NCBI GenBank assembly: GCA_003818205.1
Contig: RPRQ01000010.1
Location: forward strand, 1 to 64,000
DNA length: 64,000 nucleotides
DNA from: Bacteroidales bacterium
Lineage (GTDB): Bacteria > Bacteroidota > Bacteroidia > Bacteroidales > Tenuifilaceae
Direction: 5' to 3'
Shown one piece after another: positions 1-7,584 of this stretch. Each line of letters starts with the position of its first letter. Positions within the stretch are counted from its first letter, which is position 1. A model generated the notes under the pieces. The model was not told where the DNA came from and did no database searches. It saw nothing but the letters and a program-made list of their open reading frames with translations. The position numbers and the translations under genes are program-made.

Positions 1-211
1 TATATCCATAAGGTTTATTGCTAGCAGGTTGCTCTCCAGCAGAGCCTACGTCCTCTTAACCTTACTGACTAAAGTTAATCTCTATTTTCATTAAATTCAC
101 CAACTATTTTTGGCATCATTACCCCTTTGTGACTTTGCGACTTTGTGGCAAATCTATTAGGAGTCACTAAGGCACTAAGAAGAAGTCAATTTCTATTGTG
201 CTCTACTGTGC

Positions 212-844
212 CTATTGTGGTGAAAGCATAAAGTACTCTTCATCCTGACTTGCAAAATGGAGAATCAGTCCAAGTACCGTTAGGTCGATAAGGGTGTTCT
301 CCGCATCAATCCTCGATATAAATGCCAGTCGGCTATACTGCCCAACCGTAATTTTTGGATTGGTTTTAAAGTAATCGAAAAGGGCATTCTCCTTTTCCGA
401 TAGCACCATCATTATCGATTTTCGATGCCTCTCTGTTTTCCAAATCTTTAGCTGAATAGGCGATGCAACAATATTCTCATCGTTCACTCGAACAAATGCC
501 TTGTAGTCACCATTCTTGTCAGGTGCTTTAACGGGTTTGTGCTTAGCTGGGTTAACAATAACCTCAAGGATAGCCTTCCCGTTAATCGTCCATTTGGTTA
601 CTACAAAGGGAATTTCAGGTTTACAGTAAATCTGTGCAGCCGCTTCAATCATATAGTACTCCTCTTCGGAGTCGATGCCTACTATTGAGCCGTTATCCTT
701 GACCCCAATTAGGAGGGTGCCTCCTAAGGTGTTAGCAAAGGCCACCAACGATCGGGCAATCTTCTTCGAATCGGTGATTGAATGCTTAAAATCGAGCGTT
801 TGGTGTTCGCCCTGCTTAATAAGATTGATGATATGCTTGCTCAC
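212..844 (-). CDS. AlbA_2 (Schlafen-like) ATP-binding domain protein
   Basis: The N-terminal half (about residues 10-130) matches the AlbA_2 / putative DNA-binding domain shared with Schlafen-like bacterial proteins: an opening E-x-x-x-L-D-F-K stretch, then AFANTLGGTLLIGVKDNGSI, the characteristic N-T-x-G-G-x-L-x-x-G-V-x-D core. The C-terminal 70 residues look like a small winged-helix segment (SEKENALFDYFKTNP). Members of this family are usually transcription regulators or nucleic-acid-acting proteins; the exact role is unknown. It abuts the serpin gene (shared base at 844), so the two may be co-transcribed. At 210 residues it is short compared with the 400-500-residue family members that carry an HATPase domain, but the ORF is intact. 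Confidence 0.75.
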   Translation of the reverse strand: MSKHIINLIKQGEHQTLDFKHSITDSKKIARSLVAFANTLGGTLLIGVKDNGSIVGIDSEEEYYMIEAAAQIYCKPEIPFVVTKWTINGKAILEVIVNPAKHKPVKAPDKNGDYKAFVRVNDENIVASPIQLKIWKTERHRKSIMMVLSEKENALFDYFKTNPKITVGQYSRLAFISRIDAENTLIDLTVLGLILHFASQDEEYFMLSPQ

Positions 845-2019
845 TACTCACTTTTGGTTGGGTCAACAACCCTTCCCATAAAAAGAATTGTGCCAGTTGA
901 TTTTTCTTTAATCAAAAACAGGAATGGCCTGTTTGCGATGAAAGATTTTACAAAATGAACGGATTTGGTTGCAACTACAACCGCAGTTGCGGCAGAAGCC
1001 TCGGTTCCCTGTTCATTCACCTCAATGAATGCTTTATGAAAAACATCTGAGATTTTGAGACTGCTCGCTGTTGTCATCCCTGTAAAATCAGCATCATCGG
1101 TAAATGGTTGTGGCATACCCATTTTCGAAAGCATCTGTTTTAGCTGATAACCATTGGATAGTTTGAATTTTGGGATTGATATTGTAACCTCCTGTTCGTT
1201 TAGCTCCCTTACGATATCATCTAATATATCGTTCGATAGAATTTTAGTAATCTCCTCCAATGATATTTTTGAGAAGGGAAGTATAACAACCATTGAAAAG
1301 TTACCACCTATATATGGAAGCTCTAAGGCTTGAAGTTTTGAGTCTTCATAATAGTTGAAATCACCCTTAACGCTCATCATCGAGCATTTAATGGCTTTTT
1401 TGGGGGCTATGAAAAAATCCCTGTCGCTCGTTAGCTCCTTTTTGAACATCGTCTTCCAATCACCTTTAAAATATATCGCATTGGTAAGCACAAGTCTTGT
1501 AAGGTTATTCAACGAATTGGGGGGCAGTAGGTCTTTAATCTTTTCGTTAGTTGCTTTATAAACATTATCGTTTATGGCTAACCTGCTCTGCTCGAACTTA
1601 TTGATAAAGTCCATTGGCTTTACTGCTGCCAAATAGGCCTTCTTCAGCAACGTATTGTATGATTGCTTGAATGGAAAAGTCTTTTCAGCCCATAAGGTAT
1701 TTACAATTTTCAGCTGAATTGGGCCAACCTTGGAGTTTATTTGTTTTATAGTATTCCCAAGCTGAATATGGAATTTGTCATCATTCGAAGTAAAATGAAA
1801 TACATTTCCAATCTGCTCCTGTGAGACCCCTTTTGTACCTGCATAGGTCATCCCCATTGCCACGCTTAAGCTGAATGGCGAGAAAAGGATATTCCCTTTT
1901 TCTTCAATGGCAATCTGTTTGTAGAAATCAATTGCAAATTGATTATTGCTCAAATTTTGAGTATTGCCTTGTTTTGCAATTGATAGGGAAAATAAGGCAA
2001 TTAAAATAGTTATTCTCAT
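844..2019 (-). CDS. Secreted serpin-family protease inhibitor
   Basis: Full-length serpin (391 aa) with an N-terminal signal peptide (MRITILIALFSLSIA) for export. The reactive-centre hinge is well conserved (EQGTEASAATA, about residues 336-346), followed by NRPFLFLIKE and the C-terminal serpin signature ILFMGRVVDPT. Counting from the hinge glycine as P15, P1 is Lys352 and P1' is Ser353, which predicts inhibition of trypsin-like proteases; this is an inference from spacing. An intact Ala-rich hinge argues for an inhibitory serpin rather than a non-inhibitory one. Bacterial serpins are thought to protect against the cell's own or environmental proteases. It is followed at once by the AlbA_2 gene. 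The upstream gap carries a -7-like TACCTTTG at 2067-2074 that lies inside a repeat. Confidence 0.93.
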   Translation of the reverse strand: MRITILIALFSLSIAKQGNTQNLSNNQFAIDFYKQIAIEEKGNILFSPFSLSVAMGMTYAGTKGVSQEQIGNVFHFTSNDDKFHIQLGNTIKQINSKVGPIQLKIVNTLWAEKTFPFKQSYNTLLKKAYLAAVKPMDFINKFEQSRLAINDNVYKATNEKIKDLLPPNSLNNLTRLVLTNAIYFKGDWKTMFKKELTSDRDFFIAPKKAIKCSMMSVKGDFNYYEDSKLQALELPYIGGNFSMVVILPFSKISLEEITKILSNDILDDIVRELNEQEVTISIPKFKLSNGYQLKQMLSKMGMPQPFTDDADFTGMTTASSLKISDVFHKAFIEVNEQGTEASAATAVVVATKSVHFVKSFIANRPFLFLIKEKSTGTILFMGRVVDPTKSE

Positions 2020-2043
2020 TGCGCTTTATTTTAAGGTAATTAT

Positions 2044-2234
2044 TCACCACGGAGATGCAGAGATCACAAAGGTATATTTCGTTCATCATAGAATAAAACT
2101 TTGTTAAGCCCTTTTATAGTCTGCAAAAACAAATACATCTTTTGAGCAATCATCAAGACCGAAAAAGAATAATCTAAACATTTGTTATCTTTTATTCTCT
2201 GTGTCCTCTGTGCCTCCGTGGTTTTTTATTTTGA
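2044..2234. repeat. Inverted intergenic repeat pair (CACGGAG/CACAGAG type)
   Basis: The left arm begins ACCACGGAGATGCAGAGATC at 2046; the right arm, read on the minus strand from about 2233, begins ACCACGGAGGCACAGAGGAC. The arms are imperfect inverted copies flanking about 120 bases of unrelated AT-rich sequence. A similar pair lies at 10241-10312 and related text at 120-230. No coding capacity was seen. This kind of purine-rich intergenic repeat is common in environmental Bacteroidota genomes; its function is unknown. Confidence 0.6.
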
Positions 2235-2279
2235 TTACTGCTGAATAGTTACATTTTAAGTTTATTGCAAAGTTAGCAA

Positions 2280-3320
2280 TTACTTTTTAACCATCTCTTT
2301 GGTTGAGAGTAATCCGCAAGCAGCTTGAATATCTAGCCCCCTTGATGCTCTTATAGTTGTGAAGACCCCTTTTGCTGTAAGGGCATTTCGAAATTCAATA
2401 ATTCTTACATCAGGAGTACCAGAAAGCGGTGTATCAGGTATTGAGTGGAACCGGATTAGGTTAACCCTACATTTCAATCCCCCTAAGATTTTAACCATCT
2501 CCTTGATATGTCTATCGGTGTCGTTAATTCCATCGAACATGATGTATTCGAACGATACCCGTTGCTGTCTTCCTAGACCTGCCTTTTTAATCTCTGATAT
2601 TACCTTTTGAATGGGATAAACATACTGAATGGGCATCATCTGACGCCTTTCATCATCGAAAGGATTATGAAGGCTGATGGCTAGGTGGCAGTTGCTTCTT
2701 TCAAGGAATGCCTGCATTGCAGGGATAATACCTATGGACGAAACGGTTATCCGCTTTGGACTCCAAGCATAACCCCATTCCGAGGTAATAATTTCGAGGC
2801 TCGATAAAACGTTGTCGAGATTATCAAAAGGTTCACCCATACCCATGTAAACAAGGTTTGAAACGGTTCGGAATTCAGAGATACTACGTAGCTGATTTAG
2901 GATTTCGTTGGGTGTAAGATTTGCCTGGAATCCCTGCTTACCAGTCATGCAGAAAAGGCAACCCATTTTGCATCCAGCCTGAGTGGAAACGCAAAGCGTT
3001 GCACGATCGGTTTCAGGAAGATAGGCCGCCTCGATATAGTTATTGGTTTCTGTCCTGAAAAGGTACTTCTTAGTCCCATCCACCGATTCCATTACTTTTA
3101 TCGAAGGAGTTAGCCCGTAAGTATATTTTTCCTTTAGCTGTTCTCTTGATTTCAGCGAAAGGTTGGTCATTTCATCGATGCTTTCGATATCCTTTTTGTA
3201 AAGCCACTCTGTAATCTGCTTTGCAGCAAAATTGGGCAACCCCTCCTCTTTAACGATTGAGGATATTTCGCTCAATGTTAAGCCGTACAACGATTTCTTC
3301 CCTACTATATCTTGGCTCAT
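2280..3320 (-). CDS. rlmN: 23S rRNA (adenine2503-C2)-methyltransferase RlmN
   Basis: Radical-SAM dual-specificity methyltransferase that methylates C2 of A2503 in 23S rRNA, and in some species A37 of tRNAs. The 4Fe-4S motif CxxxCxxC is at Cys117, Cys121 and Cys124 (CKMGCLFC). The two further cysteines required by the ping-pong mechanism are plausible at Cys335 (IQAACGLL) and in the preceding core. The glycine-rich SAM-binding stretch MGMGEPFDN and the RVSFEYIMFDG strand are both present. Length (346 aa) is normal for the family. It ends the two-gene unit with the flavin reductase, whose stop lies 9 bases upstream of the rlmN start. Confidence 0.97.
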   Translation of the reverse strand: MSQDIVGKKSLYGLTLSEISSIVKEEGLPNFAAKQITEWLYKKDIESIDEMTNLSLKSREQLKEKYTYGLTPSIKVMESVDGTKKYLFRTETNNYIEAAYLPETDRATLCVSTQAGCKMGCLFCMTGKQGFQANLTPNEILNQLRSISEFRTVSNLVYMGMGEPFDNLDNVLSSLEIITSEWGYAWSPKRITVSSIGIIPAMQAFLERSNCHLAISLHNPFDDERRQMMPIQYVYPIQKVISEIKKAGLGRQQRVSFEYIMFDGINDTDRHIKEMVKILGGLKCRVNLIRFHSIPDTPLSGTPDVRIIEFRNALTAKGVFTTIRASRGLDIQAACGLLSTKEMVKK

Positions 3321-3329
3321 GATGTGATT

Positions 3330-3992
3330 TTAAAAGTAAATCTCCGAGATAATATTGCCGTACGGAACCCCCTTTGAAATGAGTATGTCTCTGACCTCTA
3401 CAACCATCTCCGCAACCCCACAAAGGTAATACTTTTTACTAGGGTTTATAAGGTTTTCTAGCAGGTACTTGGTAACCCTACCATTATAGTATTGGGGAGA
3501 ATTTGAACCTGAACAGCACTGAATATAGCTGCTGCCTAATGTGCTTTTGAGAAAGTCCTCGAAATAGAAATATTCGGGAATTCTTACACCATGAATAAAG
3601 GTTGCATTCCTCCCTTTCCCCGATTTAAGCATTGAGATAAATGGGGCAACCCCTGTTCCTGTTGATATGCAAATAGGTGAGTCGGAATATTCGGTAAAAG
3701 TTCCGAACGGATTGGTTACTAGTATTATTTCCCCTTTTTTTAGAATTGAAAGCATTGGGGTAAGTTTACCGTCGGATTTTTCGGTGTAGAGGATTTCAAT
3801 GGTTTCATCGGTTTCACCGCTAGCAATGCTGTATAAGCGTGGTTCAATAGCCGTATTAACCCCTAACCCGATAACCTGACCTGCCTTAAAGGTAAAGTTT
3901 CTCTTAAATTTCAGTATAAAGGCATCTTGTGCTAAATTGGTATTATCAATAACAACAGTTTCAAAGTATTTCGAATCATTCCAAGAATCCAT
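3330..3992 (-). CDS. Ferredoxin-NADP reductase-like flavoprotein
   Basis: 220-residue FAD/NAD(P)-binding oxidoreductase of the ferredoxin reductase superfamily. The N-terminal beta-barrel carries the flavin-binding R-x-Y-S motif (RLYSIASGE); the second domain starts with the nucleotide-binding GTGVAPFISML and ends with the YYLCGVAEMV strand, the usual C-G-x-x-x-M pattern. It could transfer electrons between NAD(P)H and ferredoxin or flavodoxin. Its position immediately before rlmN, whose radical-SAM chemistry needs reduced flavodoxin or ferredoxin, makes a functional link attractive, but that is inference. No transmembrane or signal segment is seen, so it is cytoplasmic. Confidence 0.85.
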   Translation of the reverse strand: MDSWNDSKYFETVVIDNTNLAQDAFILKFKRNFTFKAGQVIGLGVNTAIEPRLYSIASGETDETIEILYTEKSDGKLTPMLSILKKGEIILVTNPFGTFTEYSDSPICISTGTGVAPFISMLKSGKGRNATFIHGVRIPEYFYFEDFLKSTLGSSYIQCCSGSNSPQYYNGRVTKYLLENLINPSKKYYLCGVAEMVVEVRDILISKGVPYGNIISEIYF

Positions 3993-4393
3993 AAAGCAAT
4001 ATTAATTAGTAGTCTAGAAACTTAAAAGGAGAGAAAAGGTTCAAAGTTTTGGTCTCGCAAATATTGTTATTATTGCTTTGTTAGACGAAGTAATAGGCTA
4101 TCAGACATCTTGTACAAAGAGGTATTTAGATGAAATGATTAAAATTTTACTCTGCAGGATTTTAAAAAAAGCACCTGAAAATGAATATGAAAAATGTAAT
4201 ATCATATTAATCAAACATTTAACATTATATATTGGTGAGCCCAATTTAATAAGTTTGAATTAGGAGAGCAATGACATGAGTTATCTTTAATTTTGATGGA
4301 AAAGGGCATACAAGAAAACCTATCTAAAAACAAATAAGGTGATTGATTTTGATAAGAAGCTTAAAAGAGTCCTGGATTAAAGATTGAAAAAAA
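3993..4393. other. Intergenic stretch without a supportable gene
   Basis: About 400 bases of AT-rich sequence. A TTG-initiated 61-codon frame on the plus strand (4078-4263) and two shorter frames after it (a 13-codon ATG frame near 4295 and one ending at 4380) have no recognisable family, no clear ribosome binding site and no partner. They could be the remains of a decayed gene. No tRNA or strong hairpin was seen. Confidence 0.4.
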
Positions 4394-4912
4394 TCAACGT
4401 TTCAGACGAGGGGCTTTTTCTTGAAGGTTTTTATTTTGTCTTCTTTTACCTTGTATAAATGCAGTAACAAGACCTGTAAGTCCTCCTACTCCTAAAAAAA
4501 TTCCTGTTAATTCATGATCATTTATAGAACAATACGTGGCTGATGCTAATGCTGCAATACCAATAAAAAATGCAAGGAATTGACCAATATAACTTTGGGA
4601 CATTTGTCCGCTTATAACCTTTTTTTCTAACGAAATTCTATGATCTTGCTGTTTCTCTGCCATAGCCATAATTCGTTCTGCACCATTTGGGATTAATGCA
4701 GAATATTCTCGAAGAGTTTCTGGGGTGGGCAATGGACCAATATGAACTTTTTGCATCGAAAATGCAAAGCCTCTTAAAATTTGCTGTTTTTTTTGTGGGT
4801 TTACACCTTCAAATATTTTAGGATTAACGCTAGTTAATTCCTTCTCTATCTGAACAATAGATACTTGTGGATTTTCTTCAGGTAGGTTCTTTTCAGCCAT
4901 ATTATTCGGCAA
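4394..4912 (-). CDS. DUF2335 membrane protein
   Basis: 172 residues. The central block HIGPLPTPETLREYSALIPN followed by GAERIMAMAEKQQDHR is the hallmark of the DUF2335 family (predicted membrane proteins). Two hydrophobic helices follow, at about residues 110-130 and 136-155, with a basic C-terminal tail (QGKRRQNKN). The family has no established function; members are scattered in accessory parts of bacterial genomes. The start overlaps the end of the upstream small gene by 11 bases, so the two are translationally coupled. A poly-T-type minus-strand terminator is not obvious after the stop. Confidence 0.8.
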   Translation of the reverse strand: MPNNMAEKNLPEENPQVSIVQIEKELTSVNPKIFEGVNPQKKQQILRGFAFSMQKVHIGPLPTPETLREYSALIPNGAERIMAMAEKQQDHRISLEKKVISGQMSQSYIGQFLAFFIGIAALASATYCSINDHELTGIFLGVGGLTGLVTAFIQGKRRQNKNLQEKAPRLKR

Positions 4913-5138
4913 GAATCAATTCACTATTTCTTGATTTTGAATCATTAATTACATTATAAATATCTTGCCCCACCATTTCAAAGTCGTTCTTAATTGCTTT
5001 TTCATCAGCCTCGCTTTCAGAGTCAGATTCATTAAAACTATAATAATTTCCAGCAATATTTATTACCGATCCTGCCCCAACTAAAAAATTAGGTGTTGAA
5101 AATAAAAAATCGCTCATAAATTTATTCTTGCTTCCCAT
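4902..5138 (-). CDS. Small acidic protein paired with DUF2335 gene
   Basis: 78 residues with a hydrophobic N-terminal third (FLFSTPNFLVGAGSVINIAG) and an acidic, serine-rich middle (SDSESEADEKAIKNDFEMVG). The glycine-containing hydrophobic segment could insert into or lie on the membrane. I do not recognise a named domain, but a short protein of this design directly before a DUF2335 gene fits a conserved two-gene module. It overlaps the next gene by 11 bases and has a good -7 element (TAACTTTG, minus strand, 5178-5185) about 40 bases upstream, so it is probably the first gene of the unit. Confidence 0.6.
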   Translation of the reverse strand: MGSKNKFMSDFLFSTPNFLVGAGSVINIAGNYYSFNESDSESEADEKAIKNDFEMVGQDIYNVINDSKSRNSELILAE

Positions 5139-5177
5139 GACGTGCGTCTTTTATAATTTAATACGATAATTAGTAAA

Positions 5178-5185
5178 CAAAGTTA
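5178..5185 (-). promoter_or_regulatory. Candidate -7 element for the DUF2335 unit
   Basis: On the minus strand the sequence reads TAACTTTG, an exact match to the Bacteroidota TAnnTTTG box, about 40 bases before the 78-residue gene. A TTTTG lies upstream, but with a spacing nearer 14 than the usual 19-21 bases, so only the -7 part is well supported. Confidence 0.4.
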
Positions 5186-5397
5186 CTGAAAAAAGGTTGC
5201 AAAATTAACATTATTAATAACGAAAGGCAAAAATTTACAATAAATGTTGTTGGCTTTTTATCATCGTAAATGTAATAACTTTTATAAAACAACCAAATAT
5301 GGTTAATGTTAAAAAATACTATACGATGATATGAATCATCAAAAAAATGCTTTTCAAATCAATTTTAGTGCAAAGTGATATATACTTAACTAATCTT

Positions 5398-6096
5398 TTA
5401 TAGGTCTCCACTATCCGCAAAAGAATAGCACTCTGAATCAGTAATGATAATATGGTCAAGAAGAGTAATCTCGAAAAGTTGAGATGCTTCCTTTAGCTTT
5501 TGGGTTATTCGAATATCCTGCTCACTTGGCTTTGGGTTGCCCGATGGGTGGTTATGGCATACAATAATGGATAATGCTAATTTTTCAATGGCCGATTTCA
5601 GGATCAGCTTAATGTCGAATACTGTACCGGTTACCCCACCTTGAGTTATTCTTGCTTGGTCTATTACTTTATTCGCACGATTTAGGAACAGTACCCAGAA
5701 CTCTTCGTGGGGTAGATCGGCTAGCTGTGGTTGAAATATTTCGATAATATCGCTGCTCGATTCTATTTTAGGGCGATTTAGTGCTTCGGCTTGCTTGCGC
5801 CTTCGACCCAGTTCAAGGGCCGCCATAATGGTAATTCCCTTGGCTTCTCCAATTCCCTTTGTTGATGTAAAATCGGCAAGGGTGTATTTCCCCAATTCGT
5901 TGAGATTGCTGTTGGCCGAGAGCAGTATTCTTTGGGCAATCGCTACCGCATTCTCTTTCTTTGTTCCCGATTTAATTAGTATCGCTAGCAGCTCGGCATC
6001 GCTCAGGCTGTTAATGCCACGCTTAATCATCTTTTCACGGGGTCGATCCTCTAACGCCCAGTCTTTTATGGTAAGATTCTTGTATTCTTCTGACAT
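5398..6096 (-). CDS. radC: RadC-family JAB/MPN domain protein
   Basis: 232 residues, normal length for RadC. The N-terminal part holds a helix-hairpin-helix-like segment (SLSDAELLAILIKSGT and TSTKGIGEAKG, about residues 30-90). The C-terminal MPN/JAB domain has the metal-binding JAMM pattern H-x-H-P-S-G-x(7)-D: His181, His183 and Asp194 in HNHPSGNPKPSEQD, with the upstream Glu near residue 131 (HEEFWVLF). The family was named for DNA repair, but the phenotype in E. coli was later questioned, so the cellular role is open. No obvious operon partner is present. Confidence 0.95.
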   Translation of the reverse strand: MSEEYKNLTIKDWALEDRPREKMIKRGINSLSDAELLAILIKSGTKKENAVAIAQRILLSANSNLNELGKYTLADFTSTKGIGEAKGITIMAALELGRRRKQAEALNRPKIESSSDIIEIFQPQLADLPHEEFWVLFLNRANKVIDQARITQGGVTGTVFDIKLILKSAIEKLALSIIVCHNHPSGNPKPSEQDIRITQKLKEASQLFEITLLDHIIITDSECYSFADSGDL

Positions 6097-6198
6097 AGAA
6101 TTTGTAAGTTGATATTAAACAAGTTACAAAGAAGTATGCAATATGGGATAACGAAAGTGCCAACTTTTTAACCTTGACGGTGGTTGATCGGAGGCACG

Positions 6199-6212
6199 GA
6201 CTGCAAGTCTGC
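6199..6212. repeat. Direct repeat flanking the PIN module, left copy
   Basis: GACTGCAAGTCTGC followed by NNCAGCA; the same 14-mer in the same orientation recurs at 7052-7065. The centre is itself a short dyad (AGACT/AGTCT type), which resembles REP sequences. The two copies bracket the toxin-antitoxin-like pair. Confidence 0.5.
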
Positions 6213-6244
6213 GTCAGCAAGGGGTTAGCAAGCGAGGTATTTCC

Positions 6245-6394
6245 TTATGCTATTTTAATCTTGCCTTCTTTTACTTGCTTCAAGAATTCACGCCGCTCTT
6301 CAAATGTCATATTTGCCATTCTTGCTGCTAATTTTTCCTTAATTGAACGAAAAAATTTAACAGTATCGAACTTTTTCTTAGTCGTTGCTTTCAT
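6245..6394 (-). CDS. Small antitoxin-like partner of the PIN protein
   Basis: A 49-codon frame whose ATG (6394-6392) lies inside the last codons of the PIN gene, giving a 17-base overlap in a different frame. The product is strongly basic and helical: it opens MKATTKKKFDTVKFFRSIKE and ends FLKQVKEGKIKIA. The F-D-T-V-K-x-x-R-x-I-x-x-K pattern near the N-terminus and an M-x-x-E-E-R motif match small proteins that accompany PIN nucleases in other bacteria, from my memory of the family. I infer that it neutralises the PIN protein. The order is toxin gene first, the reverse of most vapBC operons. Confidence 0.6.
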   Translation of the reverse strand: MKATTKKKFDTVKFFRSIKEKLAARMANMTFEERREFLKQVKEGKIKIA

Positions 6395-6845
6395 ATCTCA
6401 CAAATTCTTTAGGGGAGCGAATTTCAATCAACGGATAACCTAAACGTAAATTGATTGAGTTAAACAGCTTTATTTTATCATAGTTCACAATATGCTTGAA
6501 GTTCCAGCTTACAAGAACATCAAGTCTATTTACTGTCGCAACAGCAATATGGAATGCATCGTCAAGGCTTGCTTTACCTAAAACTTTTTCATTTATGTAT
6601 GTTTCGGCAAGTTCTCTTGATTCATCATCCAATTCAAGGAATCTGTAACAATCAATCGGAATCTTGGATTTTAAATCCTTCACAAAATCGGGTGCTAAAC
6701 TCAATTCTGCCTCGCTAACTTCTGAAAAATACACTAAGAAATCTTTTTTAAAAACTCTATCAAAGAATAGCTTTGTTACATCCTCAAACTCTTCATCGAA
6801 GTACCCTCCAACAACGGAAGTGTCTATATAAACTCGCAGTTTCAT
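6378..6845 (-). CDS. PIN-domain ribonuclease (VapC-like toxin)
   Basis: 155-residue single-domain PIN protein, a predicted Mg-dependent RNase. Conserved acidic positions are visible: Asp8 in the first strand (VYIDTSVVGG), Glu45/Glu47 in SEVSEAELSL, Asp95 and Asp96 in ASLDDAFHIA, and the late SWNFKHIVN motif (W-N-x-x-H) typical of the family. It is transcribed minus from a near-consensus promoter at 6860-6892 and overlaps its small partner by 17 bases. It probably acts as the toxin half of a type II toxin-antitoxin pair; the RNA target cannot be read from sequence. Confidence 0.85.
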   Translation of the reverse strand: MKLRVYIDTSVVGGYFDEEFEDVTKLFFDRVFKKDFLVYFSEVSEAELSLAPDFVKDLKSKIPIDCYRFLELDDESRELAETYINEKVLGKASLDDAFHIAVATVNRLDVLVSWNFKHIVNYDKIKLFNSINLRLGYPLIEIRSPKEFVRYESND

Positions 6846-6859
6846 TCGGGTATTTTTTA

Positions 6860-6892
6860 CAAATGTACAAAATAATTACTGGTTGTCGCAAA
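6860..6892 (-). promoter_or_regulatory. Promoter of the PIN module
   Basis: Minus strand: TTTG (6892-6889), a 21-base spacer, then TACATTTG (6867-6860), a full match to the Bacteroidota TTTG-N19/21-TAnnTTTG pattern. The ATG of the PIN gene follows 15 bases later, so the leader would be very short. Confidence 0.65.
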
Positions 6893-7051
6893 TCGCTGCC
6901 TGTCAATATTTATGTGCCTCGCTCGTGCAGACGACTTGTTCCGCAAGGCGGGATGTTGTCCGTTCGACAACAGCAAAAAATATCTTATACCCCTGTCAAG
7001 GTTCAAAACCAGAATGTATAACATTATACACTTCTAACTTTACGCAGCACT

Positions 7052-7065
7052 GACTGCAAGTCTGC
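7052..7065. repeat. Direct repeat flanking the PIN module, right copy
   Basis: Exact copy of the 14-mer GACTGCAAGTCTGC found at 6199-6212, again followed by CAGCA two bases later. It lies in a 700-base gene-free stretch and so is not conserved for coding reasons. Confidence 0.5.
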
Positions 7066-7120
7066 ACCAGCAGAGTTACTGTATATCTGATGTTTGATAT
7101 CTTAAATTGACGGCTATGCC

Positions 7121-7400
7121 CTGCGGGGTTCACGCAAAGTCGCAAAGCCGGTAAGGTGTTTGTTGAAAAATAAATACAGTAACAGAAACATAACTGATAG
7201 CTCATCGGAATAATGCTTTTTTTGTTAGAATAAATCTAGAAAAATGGAATTATTCGAATTACAATCCATTAGCACGCAAAGGGAAAAACGAATACGTTTT
7301 TTCTTTCTTTGCGATCCCTGCCTACCCTGCCTACCGGCAGGCAGTAGGCAGGTTTGCGGCCCCGCCTGCCTTAGTACCTAAGTACGGCGGGCAGGTTTGC
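7121..7400. repeat. Gene-free region with REP-like hairpins
   Basis: The stretch 6893-7525 holds no supportable gene. It contains a CGCAAAG...CTTTGCG hairpin (about 7267-7303), the palindrome-like 18-mer CTGCCTACCGGCAGGCAG at 7327-7344 (other copies at 11797 and 50818), and a CCCGCC/GGCGGG stem (about 7363-7391). The GC-rich stems stand out from the AT-rich surroundings. Confidence 0.55.
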
Positions 7401-7525
7401 GAGAGACGAAAGCGAGTAACAGTCTTTATAACTGTAGTTTACATTTATCCATGAATGAAAATGGTTATCTGATAATGCACCTGAGTAGTTGCAAAAATTG
7501 AAATTATTAGCAGGGGTCAATTTCA

Positions 7526-7560
7526 AAAATAAAAAAAGCCCCGAGGTCTCTCGAGGCTTC
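7526..7560 (-). terminator. Intrinsic terminator after rpsT
   Basis: Minus strand: AAGCCTCGAG, loop AGAC-type, then CTCGGGGCTT, forming a 10-bp stem with one G-T pair, followed by a run of T residues (TTTTTTTATTTTT). It lies 25 bases after the rpsT stop. Confidence 0.85.
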
Positions 7561-7584
7561 AAGGTCATTGGCAAAAAGGGGTTA

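Noticed and set aside
4078-4263. 61-codon plus-strand frame with TTG start
   Set aside because: No family, no ribosome binding site, no -7 box and AT-rich filler on both sides; could be a relic, but it is not supportable as a gene.
6996-7205. 69-codon minus-strand frame
   Set aside because: Cys-rich low-quality translation through the GACTGCAAGTCTGC repeat; no homology recognised.
7371-7574. 67-codon minus-strand frame after rpsT
   Set aside because: It covers the rpsT terminator and REP-like hairpins, so a coding role is implausible.
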